DNA of 20,472 bases from Geobacter sp. UBA6169 (GTDB lineage Bacteria; Desulfobacterota; Desulfuromonadia; Geobacterales; Pseudopelobacteraceae): assembly GCA_002422265.1 (NCBI GenBank), contig DIUB01000024.1:1-20472 (forward strand), written 5' to 3'. The notes under the pieces are model-generated. The model was not told the origin of the DNA. It saw only the letters and a program-made list of their open reading frames with translations, and searched no databases. This document shows positions 1 to 7,196 of the stretch, piece after piece. A program made the translations under genes and the position numbers. Numbering within the stretch: the first letter of the stretch is position 1; every line of letters starts with the position of its first letter.

Positions 1-656
1 ATGCCTGGCAGGAAAGTGACCGTACGCCGCTGACCCTGGCAGAAGAGATGCTGCGCAGCATGGTGCGGGATGCGTTGCGTGGCAGTGATGGCGAGACCCC
101 GGCTGATGTGCGGGCCGTGGTTGATGCCCTGCTGCAGCCGGCACCGATCCCCTGGCGGCAGATCCTGCGGCAGTTCATCGCCACTGCCGGCCGTACCGGC
201 CGCAGCAGTACCTGGCTGCGGGAGCATCGCCGCTTTGCCCATCAAACCCCTGGCATCCGCAAGCGGCGCAAGCTGAGCCTGCTGGTGGGGGTTGATGTCA
301 GCGACTCAACCAACATCGTTGAGTTACGGGAGGCCTTTGCTGCCGAGCTGCTCAGCCTGGCTCAAGGCCGGGAATGCAGCATCACGGTGCTGTACGCCAA
401 CAGCCGGATCCAGCGTATTGAACGGTTTGCAAACGCCTCATTCGTGGCCCAACGTTATGACGGCGGCGGTTTTACCGACCTGCGACCGGTTTTTGAATAC
501 GCCAAAACCATGCACCCCCTGCCGGCTGCCGTGATCTACCTGACCGACGGTATCGGCCCGGTGCCGGATCAAATGACCTTTCCCACCTTATGGGTCTTGA
601 CGCAGGAGGGGGAGAAGCCGGTGCCGTGGGGAGTGGAGCTCAGGCTGACGGTATAA
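1..656 (+). CDS. VWA-like / DUF2201-type putative metallopeptidase, 3' part (5' truncated)
   Basis: The reading frame is open from the left edge (first full codon at base 3), so the true start lies outside the window; the ATG at 48 is internal. The C-terminal half looks like the VWA-like domain of DUF2201 proteins. It has a hydrophobic strand ending in a MIDAS-like DVSDS (D-x-S-x-S) near nt 292-306, a GGG-F-TDLRP segment, and a second strand ending YLTDG. Such domains bind a divalent metal through the D-x-S-x-S and TDG loops. From family knowledge these proteins usually pair with an upstream MoxR-type AAA+ ATPase, and the pair is thought to act as a chaperone or protein-remodelling module; here the upstream gene is not visible. 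Its last 17 bases overlap the 3' end of the convergent mutY-like gene. The exact substrate or role is unknown. Confidence 0.8.
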   Translation, partial: AWQESDRTPLTLAEEMLRSMVRDALRGSDGETPADVRAVVDALLQPAPIPWRQILRQFIATAGRTGRSSTWLREHRRFAHQTPGIRKRRKLSLLVGVDVSDSTNIVELREAFAAELLSLAQGRECSITVLYANSRIQRIERFANASFVAQRYDGGGFTDLRPVFEYAKTMHPLPAAVIYLTDGIGPVPDQMTFPTLWVLTQEGEKPVPWGVELRLTV

Positions 657-1596
657 GGAAAATGCCTTGCTTGTCCTGTACCAGCCCATCCCGCAGCATT
701 CCTGCCAGAATCCGTTGCAGCCGTCCGGTTTCAACAGCAAGTTCCTGCTGTAGTGTAACAACAGGAAGCCCACGCCCCTCCAGCAGTAACCGTAGCACCG
801 CACCCCGGACCTGACGATCCGAACCTTCAAACCTGCTCTGTATGGTGTGATGTCGGCTGCGGCGGGAGGGGTTGGGAAAGCGGCGCTTCAGGTCGCTGCC
901 GTAATCCATCAGGGCATTGTACCAGTCCCGCGGATTTTTTCGGTCCAGCACAGCCTCGGCAACTGGCAGCAGCTGTTTGTCGGTGACCCCTTGCTGACCG
1001 CCAAAGAAAAAATGCAGCAGCACCGCCCGGATATTGGTCTCCAGAAAGACGTTGGGACGATTGAAGGCAAAGGAGCTGACAGCTCCGGCGGTGTAGGGAC
1101 CGATACCGGGCAACCGCTGCAACAGCACAGGATCATCCGGTATACTGCCGTTCCATTGCTCCACCACCATTCGTGCTGCCCGTTGCAGATTAAGGGCGCG
1201 GCGGTTGTACCCCAGCCCCTGCCAGGCTGCCAGCAGCTCCGGTAGCGGTGCAGCAGCCAGTGCTTGAGGGTCGGGAAACTGCTGCATAAAGGCAAGATAT
1301 TTAGGCAGTACCCGCTCTACCTGCGTCTGCTGCAGCATCACCTCGGAGACCAGTATCTGGTACGGGGTGGCTGACTCCCGCCAGGGCAGGACACGGCGAT
1401 GCTTCCGGTAGTAGCTGTAGACCAGTTGCCTGAATGCCGTAACACAACCTGGTGAGAACCCTTCCTGCTGAAAGCACTGGTGCAGGGATAACTCGGCTGC
1501 CGAGTGGTTTGCGGTGGGTACTTGGTTGTTTCCCTTGCAGTCACTGGTTTGTTTTAGGTATGGTATGCCGTTTTTCATTTCTGATGAGGGTGCCAT
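640..1596 (-). CDS. MutY-like A/G-specific adenine glycosylase (HhH-GPD), lacking the Fe-S cluster
   Basis: 318 residues from the ATG at 1596. Core signatures of the endonuclease III/MutY superfamily are present: LPWRES (about 70-75), SEVMLQQTQVERV with the MutY-type catalytic Glu at 85, GLGYNRRALNL (127-137), and the helix-hairpin-helix LPGIGPYTAGAV (162-173). The expected function is removing adenine mispaired with 8-oxoguanine. Three departures are visible. The usual catalytic Asp of LDGN is Glu (FLETNI, E186). The four-cysteine Fe-S motif that should follow ALMDYG is replaced by an Arg/Ser-rich NPSRRSRHH stretch. There is also no NUDIX-like C-terminal domain, only about 50 residues resembling a winged helix. 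The first 50 residues are not conserved in style, and the ATG at 1578 is an alternative start. The start codon overlaps that of the divergent gene at 1595. Fold assignment is secure; substrate specificity is not. Confidence 0.85.
   Translation of the reverse strand: MAPSSEMKNGIPYLKQTSDCKGNNQVPTANHSAAELSLHQCFQQEGFSPGCVTAFRQLVYSYYRKHRRVLPWRESATPYQILVSEVMLQQTQVERVLPKYLAFMQQFPDPQALAAAPLPELLAAWQGLGYNRRALNLQRAARMVVEQWNGSIPDDPVLLQRLPGIGPYTAGAVSSFAFNRPNVFLETNIRAVLLHFFFGGQQGVTDKQLLPVAEAVLDRKNPRDWYNALMDYGSDLKRRFPNPSRRSRHHTIQSRFEGSDRQVRGAVLRLLLEGRGLPVVTLQQELAVETGRLQRILAGMLRDGLVQDKQGIFLIPSA
1535..1564 (+). promoter_or_regulatory. weak candidate sigma70 promoter for the 1595 gene
   Basis: TTGCAG (1535-1540) and TATGGT (1559-1564) with an 18-base spacer lie 31 bases before the start at 1595, inside the N-terminal coding part of the mutY-like gene. 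The match is modest (about 3/6 and 4/6), so this is only a candidate. A promoter somewhere here is needed if the divergent genes really start face to face. Confidence 0.2.
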
Positions 1597-1837
1597 GTTT
1601 TCTACTCTTTTGGAATACCGCTATCTGATACCTTTGGCCTTGGTGATCGGGCTGTCACCTTTTTATCCTGTTCCCCATCTGGTTGAGAAGCTGCAGATGC
1701 TGAGGGCAGGGACACTGCAACGGCCGCTGGATATCTTTGATCTGGTCTGGCATGCCTGGCCGCTGGTGTTGCTGGGGGGACGGCTGGGGGTCGATATCGG
1801 GCAACGCCTGATCAGCAAGCAGCAAAACCGGACATAG
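1595..1837 (+). CDS. small conserved-looking integral membrane protein (80 aa)
   Basis: The ATG at 1595 is preceded by a GAGG at about 1585-1588. An in-frame earlier start at 1514 would lie deep in the mutY-like gene and has no good ribosome site. The 80-residue product has a hydrophobic N-terminal helix (about 8-25, LIPLALVIGLSPFYP), a charged middle (PHLVEKLQML), and a second hydrophobic stretch (about 48-66, WHAWPLVLLGG). The pattern PHLVEK-(x)n-GTL-RPLDIFDL-WH resembles short proteins in Geobacter-like genomes that I recall being annotated as 'RND transporter'. At 80 residues it cannot be a transporter by itself. The stop codon TAG (1835-1837) forms part of the Shine-Dalgarno of the next gene, so the two are probably co-translated. 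Function unknown. Confidence 0.7.
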   Translation: MFSTLLEYRYLIPLALVIGLSPFYPVPHLVEKLQMLRAGTLQRPLDIFDLVWHAWPLVLLGGRLGVDIGQRLISKQQNRT

Positions 1838-1851
1838 GAGGATACCCTGTC

Positions 1852-2262
1852 GTGGAAGCCGGATTACCGCCGATGACTGCCGATTCGGTGCGCGAGCTTC
1901 TTGCAGCGGCTGGCGCCCAAGTGATGGCCCGTTCCGGGCGTACCGAGCATTACAGTGCGCCCCGTGAGTTCTCGTTTGAAGTAAAGGGAACCTTTCCCAA
2001 CGGTATGACCCTGCACATTGTGGCACGCCAGTTCAACTACCGCGATCCCTGGGAGGCCAGTGGCCGGGTGAATGATCTGGTTGATGTGATGCTGCTGAAG
2101 GAGGGGGATCTGACACCGTTGCCCAAAGGGTATCCCTACTTTCAGGGGATTGACGAAGAGTGTGGTGTTGACGAGGAACAGCTGAGAGAAATTATCAACT
2201 GCGTCGGCTCGGTTCATGTCAAGCTGTATGAGCTGCAGCGGATAACCGGTGATCTTGCCTGA
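1852..2262 (+). CDS. hypothetical protein, 136 aa, coupled to the upstream membrane protein
   Basis: GTG start at 1852 with a strong TAGGAGG (1835-1841) ten bases upstream; the ATG at 1873 is an alternative start with poorer spacing. I do not recognise a family. The protein is soluble and mildly acidic, with no signal peptide or membrane segment. It has an N-terminal helix (SVRELLAAAGAQVM), a beta-rich middle (FSFEVKGTFPNGMTLHIVARQF), then VNDLVDVMLLKEGD, a Tyr/Pro/Gly segment (KGYPYFQGID) and a C-terminal helix (EEQLREIINCVGSVHVKLYEL). Three cysteines do not form an obvious metal site. The Shine-Dalgarno overlaps the stop of the 1595 gene, so co-expression is likely. The stop codon lies inside the left arm of the hairpin at 2257-2304. 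Confidence 0.65.
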   Translation: MEAGLPPMTADSVRELLAAAGAQVMARSGRTEHYSAPREFSFEVKGTFPNGMTLHIVARQFNYRDPWEASGRVNDLVDVMLLKEGDLTPLPKGYPYFQGIDEECGVDEEQLREIINCVGSVHVKLYELQRITGDLA

Positions 2263-2304
2263 AGCAAACAGGGGGCCTTGACGGGTCCCCTGTTTGCTTC
2301 AGGC
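2257..2304. terminator. long perfect hairpin between convergent genes, probable bidirectional terminator
   Basis: The 18-base arm 2257-2274 (GCCTGAAGCAAACAGGGG) is perfectly complementary to 2287-2304. Three more pairs, one of them G-U, extend the stem to 21 bp around a six-base loop (TTGACG, 2278-2283). It lies exactly between the + gene ending at 2262 and the - gene ending at 2304, and takes in both gene ends. Neither side is followed by a convincing U-tract, so it may stabilise 3' ends or block read-through rather than act as a textbook intrinsic terminator. Confidence 0.65.
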
Positions 2305-2519
2305 TATTTGCTGTGCTTCTGGCTGAACCCTTTAAAGCCACCCTGTTGTTGCTGCGGCAGGGGTTTCCGCTTTGGCCTGGTCATATCCCACACGGCTTTG
2401 GAGAGGGATTTCTCAACTGGGAAAAGGGCCAGAGCTATCAAAAACATCAAAAGAAAAACCCCCAGCACGCTGAGCAGCATCGCCGCAACCACTACGATCA
2501 CTTCAACAAATAACGGCAT
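2304..2519 (-). CDS. small single-span membrane protein (71 aa) downstream of lspA
   Basis: The ATG at 2519 has a clear AGGAGG at about 2526-2531 on the - strand, so translation is well supported. The N-terminal 33 residues form one long hydrophobic helix (EVIVVVAAMLLSVLGVFLLM onward) following a four-residue leader. A hydrophilic tail comes next, basic (TRPKRKP) and then Gln/Lys-rich. This suggests a single-pass inner-membrane protein with a cytoplasmic basic tail. It starts 66 bases after the lspA stop on the same strand and is probably the last gene of the ileS-lspA transcript, which would end at the 2257-2304 hairpin. No family recognised; function unknown. Confidence 0.65.
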   Translation of the reverse strand: MPLFVEVIVVVAAMLLSVLGVFLLMFLIALALFPVEKSLSKAVWDMTRPKRKPLPQQQQGGFKGFSQKHSK

Positions 2520-2585
2520 GGGGAACCTCCTGGCAACACCTTACTTCTTTTGTAGCAGCGTACCACAGTTCAGCCAGGTTTCCAA

Positions 2586-3080
2586 TCAGTCCTTGCCGGT
2601 ATTCATTGTTTGGCGACGTTCCTCTCTGATCATGTCCACCGCCACCAGCGCGACACCAACACAGATCAATGAGTCAGCCACATTGAAAGCAGGCCAGTGA
2701 TGGGTTCGCCAGTAGACATCCAGGAAGTCAATCACCTCACCCAAGCGAACCCGGTCGATCAGATTGCCGACAGCGCCGGAGAAGATCATGGCCAGGCTGG
2801 TCTGAGCCAGTTTCTGGTCTTCACGCATCTTTTTCATGGCCACCAGGATCACAACCGCAGCGATCAGGGTTACCGCAATGAAGAACGGCAGTCGCCAGGA
2901 GACATCGGACAGAAAGCTGAAAGCTGCTCCCCGGTTGCGCAGGTAGGTAAAGCTGAACAGCCCGTCAATCACCGGGATCGACTGGTGCAGGGTCATAACC
3001 TTGTCCACATACAGCTTGGTGGCCTGATCAGCCAGCAAGCCAACACCTACAATGATGGAAAACAGTCTCCAGCGGTTCAT
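2586..3080 (-). CDS. lspA: lipoprotein signal peptidase (signal peptidase II)
   Basis: Inner-membrane aspartyl protease that cleaves the signal peptide of prolipoproteins after lipid modification of the cysteine. 164 residues from the ATG at 3080. An in-frame ATG at 3101 would add seven residues and lies inside ileS. The family pattern is clear: ADQATK in the first helix, LRNRGAAFSF, then the catalytic aspartates in GAVGNLIDRVRLGEVIDF and in FNVADS. About four hydrophobic segments are visible, as expected. The ATG overlaps the ileS TAA by one base (TAATG), implying translational coupling. The ileS-lspA arrangement is a common gene pair in proteobacteria. Confidence 0.97.
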   Translation of the reverse strand: MNRWRLFSIIVGVGLLADQATKLYVDKVMTLHQSIPVIDGLFSFTYLRNRGAAFSFLSDVSWRLPFFIAVTLIAAVVILVAMKKMREDQKLAQTSLAMIFSGAVGNLIDRVRLGEVIDFLDVYWRTHHWPAFNVADSLICVGVALVAVDMIREERRQTMNTGKD

Positions 3081-5854
3081 TACACCACCGCCGCTGTACA
3101 TTTAGGGCAAATGGCAGAGTGATCCGGGTGGCTGCCCAGCTCTTCGCTGTAGCACCAGCAGCGCTCGCATTTCTCTCCTGCTGCCTTCTGTACCAGCACC
3201 TTCAGGCCTGCCACCACCGTTCCTTCATAGGCCTCGACAGCAAGCTCAGGCACCAGATCAAGGCTGGAAACGATGCAGATCGCCCGCAGCTTGTCGAGGT
3301 AATCGTTCAGGAAGGCGATGGTTTCAGCCGGTGCCGAGAGCTTGACCGCTGCATCCAGCGGATGGCCGATGGTCTTTTCCACCCGTTTCAGTTCAAGGGC
3401 CTTGAGTACATCGGCCCGGACGTCAAACAGACGGCTCCAGTTTTCGGCCAGCTGGTCATCCCTGCGCTCACTATACAGCGGAGGGAATGCTGCCAGATGC
3501 ACGCTGGCCTCCCGCTCACCCGGCAGGAACTGCCAGATTTCGTCGGCAGTGAAGGAGATCAGGGGAGCCATCAGACGGGTCAGGGTGTCGGTGATGATAT
3601 ACATGGCGGTCTGGCTGCTACGGCGTTCATGGGCGTCCTTGCGGCTGGTGTAGAGACGGTCTTTGAGGATATCCAGGTACTGGGCGCTCAGCTCAACCGT
3701 ACAGAAGGCGTTAACCCCCTGATAGATCGTGTGGAATTCAAACTCACGGTATGAGGCCAGCACCCGCTCTTTCAGCAGCTCCAGGTGATGCAGGGCCAGC
3801 CGGTCGATCGGCATCATATCGGCAAAGGCAACACTGTCGGTGGCCGGATTGAAGTCATACAGGTTACCCAGCATGAAACGGCAGGTGTTGCGGATCCGGC
3901 GGTAGGCCTCGGCCACCCGGTTGAGGATCTCTTCCGAGATCCGGCTGTCATCACGGTAATCCTGAGCCGCACACCACAGACGCAGCACATCAGCCCCGAA
4001 CTTCTTGATCACATCCTCAGGCGCCACCACGTTACCCATGGACTTGCTCATCTTGCGGCCCTGGCCGTCCAGCACAAAACCGTGGGTCAGCACTGCCTTG
4101 TAGGGGGCCACCCCGCGGGTACCTACCGATTCCAGCAGCGAAGAGTGAAACCAGCCGCGATGCTGGTCGCTTCCTTCCAGATAGAGGTCGGCCGGAGAAG
4201 AAAGTTTGGGGTTGGGCTCCAGTACCGCTGCATGGGAGACGCCGGAATCAAACCAGACATCCAGGATGTCATTCTCTTTGGCAAAGGTGGTAGAGCCACA
4301 CTTGGGGCAGGTCGAGCCGGTGGGCAGCAACTGCTCAGCCTCCCACTCAAACCAGACGTCGGAACTGTGCTGTTTGAACAGCTCGGCCACATGGTCCATG
4401 GTGGGGCCGTCGGCCAGGAATTCGCCGCAGTCGGTACAGGAGAAGGCGGTGATTGGCACCCCCCAGGAGCGCTGACGGGAGATACACCAGTCAGGCCGGT
4501 TTTCCACCATGCCGTAGATCCGGTCGCGGCCCCATTTGGGGATCCACTGCACCCGGTCGATCTCCTCCAGCGACTTCTTGCGCAGATCATTGGCGTCCAT
4601 GGAGATGAACCATTGCTCAGTGGCGCGGAAGATAATCGGCTTCTTGCAGCGCCAGCAGTGGGGATAGGAGTGGGAAATCCTGGCTTGTCCCACCAGAGCG
4701 CCCACCTCCTGCAGTTTCTCGATCACCTTGGGGTTGGCGTCAAAGACCTTCTCACCGCCGAACAGCTCCATATTGCCGATATAACGACCAAAGTTGTCCA
4801 CCGGATTGTAGATCTCAAGCCCTTCCCGCAGACCGATCACATAGTCATCCTGACCGTGGCCCGGCGCGGTGTGTACGCAACCGGTACCGGCCTCAAGCGT
4901 CACATGCTCACCCAGCAGGATGACAGAGTCACGGTCATAGAACGGGTGTTTGCAGTTTTTATGATCAAGGATATCGGCCTTGAAGGTGGCGATAACCTCT
5001 CCAGTCAACCCGTTGGCTGCCAGAAACTGATCCTTTAACCCTTCGGCCACGATTAGCGCCTGACCATCCACCTCTACCGCACAGTAGTCGAATTCAGGGT
5101 GCAGCGAGATGGCCAGGTTGGCCGGGATGGTCCAGGGGGTGGTGGTCCAGATCACCACAAAGGTCGGTTTGCCTGCCAAGGCCGGCACAGCTGCACTGAT
5201 AGCATCCTTGAGCGGAAACTTGACGTAGATTGAAGGTGAGGTGTGGTCGGCATACTCAACCTCGGCCTCAGCCAGGGCGGTGACGCAGGAGGAACACCAG
5301 TGTACCGGCTTACGGCCGCGATACAGGCCGCCGTTATGGGCAAATTTGGCCAGCTCGGCGGCGGTTAGCCCTTCGTACTCGTTGGTCATGGTCAGGTAGG
5401 GATTGTCCCAGTCACCCAGCACACCAAGCCGTTTAAACTCCTCCTTCTGGATCTCGATGAACTTTTTGGCATAGCTGCGGCATTCCTTACGCATCTCGGC
5501 CTTGGTCATCTGGTTCTTTTTTGCCCCCAGGTTCTTCTCTACCTGCAGCTCAATCGGCAGGCCATGACAGTCCCAGCCCGGCACGTAGGGGGCGTGGAAC
5601 CCCTCCATCCGCTTGACCTTCAGCACAATATCTTTCAGGGTTTTGTTGAGGGCATGGCCGATATGAGTATGGCCATTGGCATAGGGAGGGCCATCATGCA
5701 GCATATAGACCGGCTTGTCCTTGCCGGAAGCTTCAATCGTTTCGTAGAGATTCAGCTCCTGCCAGCGTTTGAGCAGCTCCGGCTCTCGCTGGTACAGATT
5801 GGCCTTCATCGGGAAATCAGTCTGGGGCAGGTTCAGGGTGGCTTTGTAGTCCAT
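3080..5854 (-). CDS. ileS: isoleucyl-tRNA synthetase
   Basis: Class I aminoacyl-tRNA synthetase that charges tRNA-Ile and edits misactivated valine; cytoplasmic. The start at 5854 (MDYKATLNLPQTDFPM) gives 924 residues and has GGAG nine bases upstream. An ATG 69 bases further out at 5923 would cover the candidate -35 element and lacks such support. Visible motifs: the HIGH signature at residues 64-67, the KMSKS loop at 601-605, the CP1 editing region between them (TTTPWTIPANLAI; GTGCVHTAPGHG), and a C-terminal zinc ribbon of four cysteines (CERC...CPKC, about 896-919). Length is normal for the bacterial Zn-ribbon type. The stop overlaps the lspA start. A long open frame on the opposite strand (3785-5038 and others) is a codon-bias shadow. 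Confidence 0.98.
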   Translation of the reverse strand: MDYKATLNLPQTDFPMKANLYQREPELLKRWQELNLYETIEASGKDKPVYMLHDGPPYANGHTHIGHALNKTLKDIVLKVKRMEGFHAPYVPGWDCHGLPIELQVEKNLGAKKNQMTKAEMRKECRSYAKKFIEIQKEEFKRLGVLGDWDNPYLTMTNEYEGLTAAELAKFAHNGGLYRGRKPVHWCSSCVTALAEAEVEYADHTSPSIYVKFPLKDAISAAVPALAGKPTFVVIWTTTPWTIPANLAISLHPEFDYCAVEVDGQALIVAEGLKDQFLAANGLTGEVIATFKADILDHKNCKHPFYDRDSVILLGEHVTLEAGTGCVHTAPGHGQDDYVIGLREGLEIYNPVDNFGRYIGNMELFGGEKVFDANPKVIEKLQEVGALVGQARISHSYPHCWRCKKPIIFRATEQWFISMDANDLRKKSLEEIDRVQWIPKWGRDRIYGMVENRPDWCISRQRSWGVPITAFSCTDCGEFLADGPTMDHVAELFKQHSSDVWFEWEAEQLLPTGSTCPKCGSTTFAKENDILDVWFDSGVSHAAVLEPNPKLSSPADLYLEGSDQHRGWFHSSLLESVGTRGVAPYKAVLTHGFVLDGQGRKMSKSMGNVVAPEDVIKKFGADVLRLWCAAQDYRDDSRISEEILNRVAEAYRRIRNTCRFMLGNLYDFNPATDSVAFADMMPIDRLALHHLELLKERVLASYREFEFHTIYQGVNAFCTVELSAQYLDILKDRLYTSRKDAHERRSSQTAMYIITDTLTRLMAPLISFTADEIWQFLPGEREASVHLAAFPPLYSERRDDQLAENWSRLFDVRADVLKALELKRVEKTIGHPLDAAVKLSAPAETIAFLNDYLDKLRAICIVSSLDLVPELAVEAYEGTVVAGLKVLVQKAAGEKCERCWCYSEELGSHPDHSAICPKCTAAVV

Positions 5855-5894
5855 GGTCAGGTTCTCCATCATGAGCATCCGGCAAAATTGATAT

Positions 5895-5923
5895 AGGCTA
5901 TAGGCAACCGTATGCAAAGTCAA
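5895..5923 (-). promoter_or_regulatory. candidate ileS promoter
   Basis: On the - strand, TTGACT (5923-5918) is followed after 17 bases by TAGCCT (5900-5895); an overlapping TATAGC (5902-5897) gives a 15-base spacer. This predicts transcription starting near 5888 and a leader of roughly 35 bases, too short for a T-box. Sequence match only. Confidence 0.4.
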
Positions 5924-5965
5924 GGGGATAGCAGGGTGCTGCCTCCGGTAAACCTGTTTTCATTC

Positions 5966-5992
5966 TTGCATTGAACCGCATGGTCTGATAAT
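5966..5992 (+). promoter_or_regulatory. weak candidate mreB promoter
   Basis: TTGCAT (5966-5971) and GATAAT (5987-5992) are separated by 15 bases and lie 34 bases before the mreB start. The -10 is good and the spacer is short. It is divergent from the ileS promoter in the same 172-base intergenic region. Confidence 0.3.
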
Positions 5993-6026
5993 CTTTGCGA
6001 CCATTTTTGGTGAAAGGAATTCCTCC

Positions 6027-7070
6027 ATGTTTAAAATATTTGACTCTCTGTTCGGCCTTTTTTCCAATGACCTGGCTGTTGATCTTGGTACGGCCAACAC
6101 CCTGGTCTACCTGAAGGGGAAGGGGATTGTGGTGCGTGAACCATCGGTGGTGGCGGTGCAGCGGATGCCCACCGGCCAGCAGAAAGTGCTGAAAGTGGGG
6201 ATGGAGGCCAAGCAGATGCTGGGCCGTACCCCCGGTTCCATCACAGCTATCCGGCCGATGAAGGACGGGGTCATTGCTGATTTTGACATCACTGAAGAGA
6301 TGTTGCGCTACTTTATTCATAAGGTTCACAACCGCAAGACCCTGGTGCGCCCCCGGATCGTGATCTGTGTCCCCTCCGGCATCACCCAGGTGGAAAAGCG
6401 TGCGGTCAAGGAATCGGCTGAATCTGCAGGTGCCCGCGAGGTCTATCTGATTGAAGAGCCGATGGCAGCCGCCATCGGTGCCGGTCTGCCGATCACCGAG
6501 GCCTCGGGCAACATGATCGTGGATATCGGCGGCGGCACCACCGAGGTGGCGGTGATCTCTCTGGCCGGCATTGTCTACTCCCAGTCTACCCGGATGGGAG
6601 GGGACAAGATGGACGAAGCGATTGTCCAGTACATCAAGCGCAAGTACAATCTGCAGATTGGCGAGCGGATGGCTGAGGGGATCAAGATCGAGATCGGCGA
6701 GGCCTACCCCGGCCCAGAGGTGTTGACGATGGAAGTCAAGGGGCGCGACCTGGTCTCCGGTATCCCCAAGACCATCGAAATCAACTCCGATGAGATCCGT
6801 GATGCCCTGAAAGAGGCGGTTAATTCCATTGTGGACACGGTACGTCAGTGCCTGGAGCGTACGCCGCCGGAACTTGCCGCTGACATCGTCGATAAGGGTA
6901 TTTTCCTGGCCGGCGGCGGCGCGGGTTTGCGCAACCTGGATGTGCTGCTGCGCGAGATCACCAAGGTGCCGGTACTGATTGCAGAAAACCCGCTGGACTG
7001 TGTGGTGCTGGGCTCCGGCAAGGTGCTTGACGAGCTGCATCTGCTCAAGCGTGTGGCGGTCACATCCTGA
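6027..7070 (+). CDS. mreB: rod shape-determining protein MreB (bacterial actin)
   Basis: Actin-fold ATPase that polymerises under the inner membrane and directs lateral wall synthesis. 347 residues, the normal length. The N-terminus MFKIFDSLFGLFSNDLAVDL contains the short amphipathic membrane-binding helix, followed by the phosphate-1 loop DLGTANTLVY. The phosphate-2 loop IVDIGGGTTEVAV and the adenosine motif GIFLAGGGAGLRNL are intact, as are the IEEPMAAAIGAG and MGGDKMDEAI segments. The start has AAGGA nine bases upstream. Unlike the usual mreBCD layout, mreC and mreD do not follow; the next gene is a glycosyltransferase after 126 bases. The gene is therefore either an isolated copy or has been separated from its partners. 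Confidence 0.97.
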   Translation: MFKIFDSLFGLFSNDLAVDLGTANTLVYLKGKGIVVREPSVVAVQRMPTGQQKVLKVGMEAKQMLGRTPGSITAIRPMKDGVIADFDITEEMLRYFIHKVHNRKTLVRPRIVICVPSGITQVEKRAVKESAESAGAREVYLIEEPMAAAIGAGLPITEASGNMIVDIGGGTTEVAVISLAGIVYSQSTRMGGDKMDEAIVQYIKRKYNLQIGERMAEGIKIEIGEAYPGPEVLTMEVKGRDLVSGIPKTIEINSDEIRDALKEAVNSIVDTVRQCLERTPPELAADIVDKGIFLAGGGAGLRNLDVLLREITKVPVLIAENPLDCVVLGSGKVLDELHLLKRVAVTS

Positions 7071-7104
7071 TACAATCAACAGACCATTCTCAACACAGAC
7101 GCGC

Positions 7105-7160
7105 AGAGGTAGGACAGAGGCTTTTAATGGTTCTTGCCTATCCTGCGCCTTTGTACCTCT
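7105..7160. repeat. imperfect inverted repeat downstream of mreB
   Basis: The 126-base gap between mreB and the glycosyltransferase contains nested complementary blocks: AGAGGT (7105-7110) with ACCTCT (7155-7160), AGGA (7111-7114) with TCCT (7141-7144), and AGGC (7118-7121) with GCCT (7136-7139). The flanks (CGCGCAGAGG on the left, CTTCTTTGCG on the right) look like a decayed copy of the CGCAGAG-rich palindromic intergenic repeats found in many bacteria. It could also help end the mreB transcript, since T-rich sequence follows. No coding potential is evident apart from a doubtful 21-codon extension of the next gene. Confidence 0.35.
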
Positions 7161-7196
7161 CATTTCTTCTTTGCGTTACGTTTTTTCATTAGCTCT

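Noticed and set aside
3785..5038. Long open frame of 417 codons on the + strand opposite ileS
   Set aside because: It is the antisense shadow of a clear IleS frame, has a low-complexity His/Gly/Gln-rich composition, no ribosome site and no recognisable domain.
5855..5895. T-box riboswitch before ileS
   Set aside because: The predicted leader is only about 35 bases with no specifier stem or T-box sequence.
5898..7163. 421-codon open frame antisense to mreB
   Set aside because: MreB on the other strand is unmistakable; the antisense product is His/Gln/Leu-rich and typical of GC codon-bias shadows.
7134..7196. N-terminal 21-residue extension of the glycosyltransferase
   Set aside because: It translates the inverted-repeat region, lacks a ribosome site, and the family fold begins right after the ATG at 7197.
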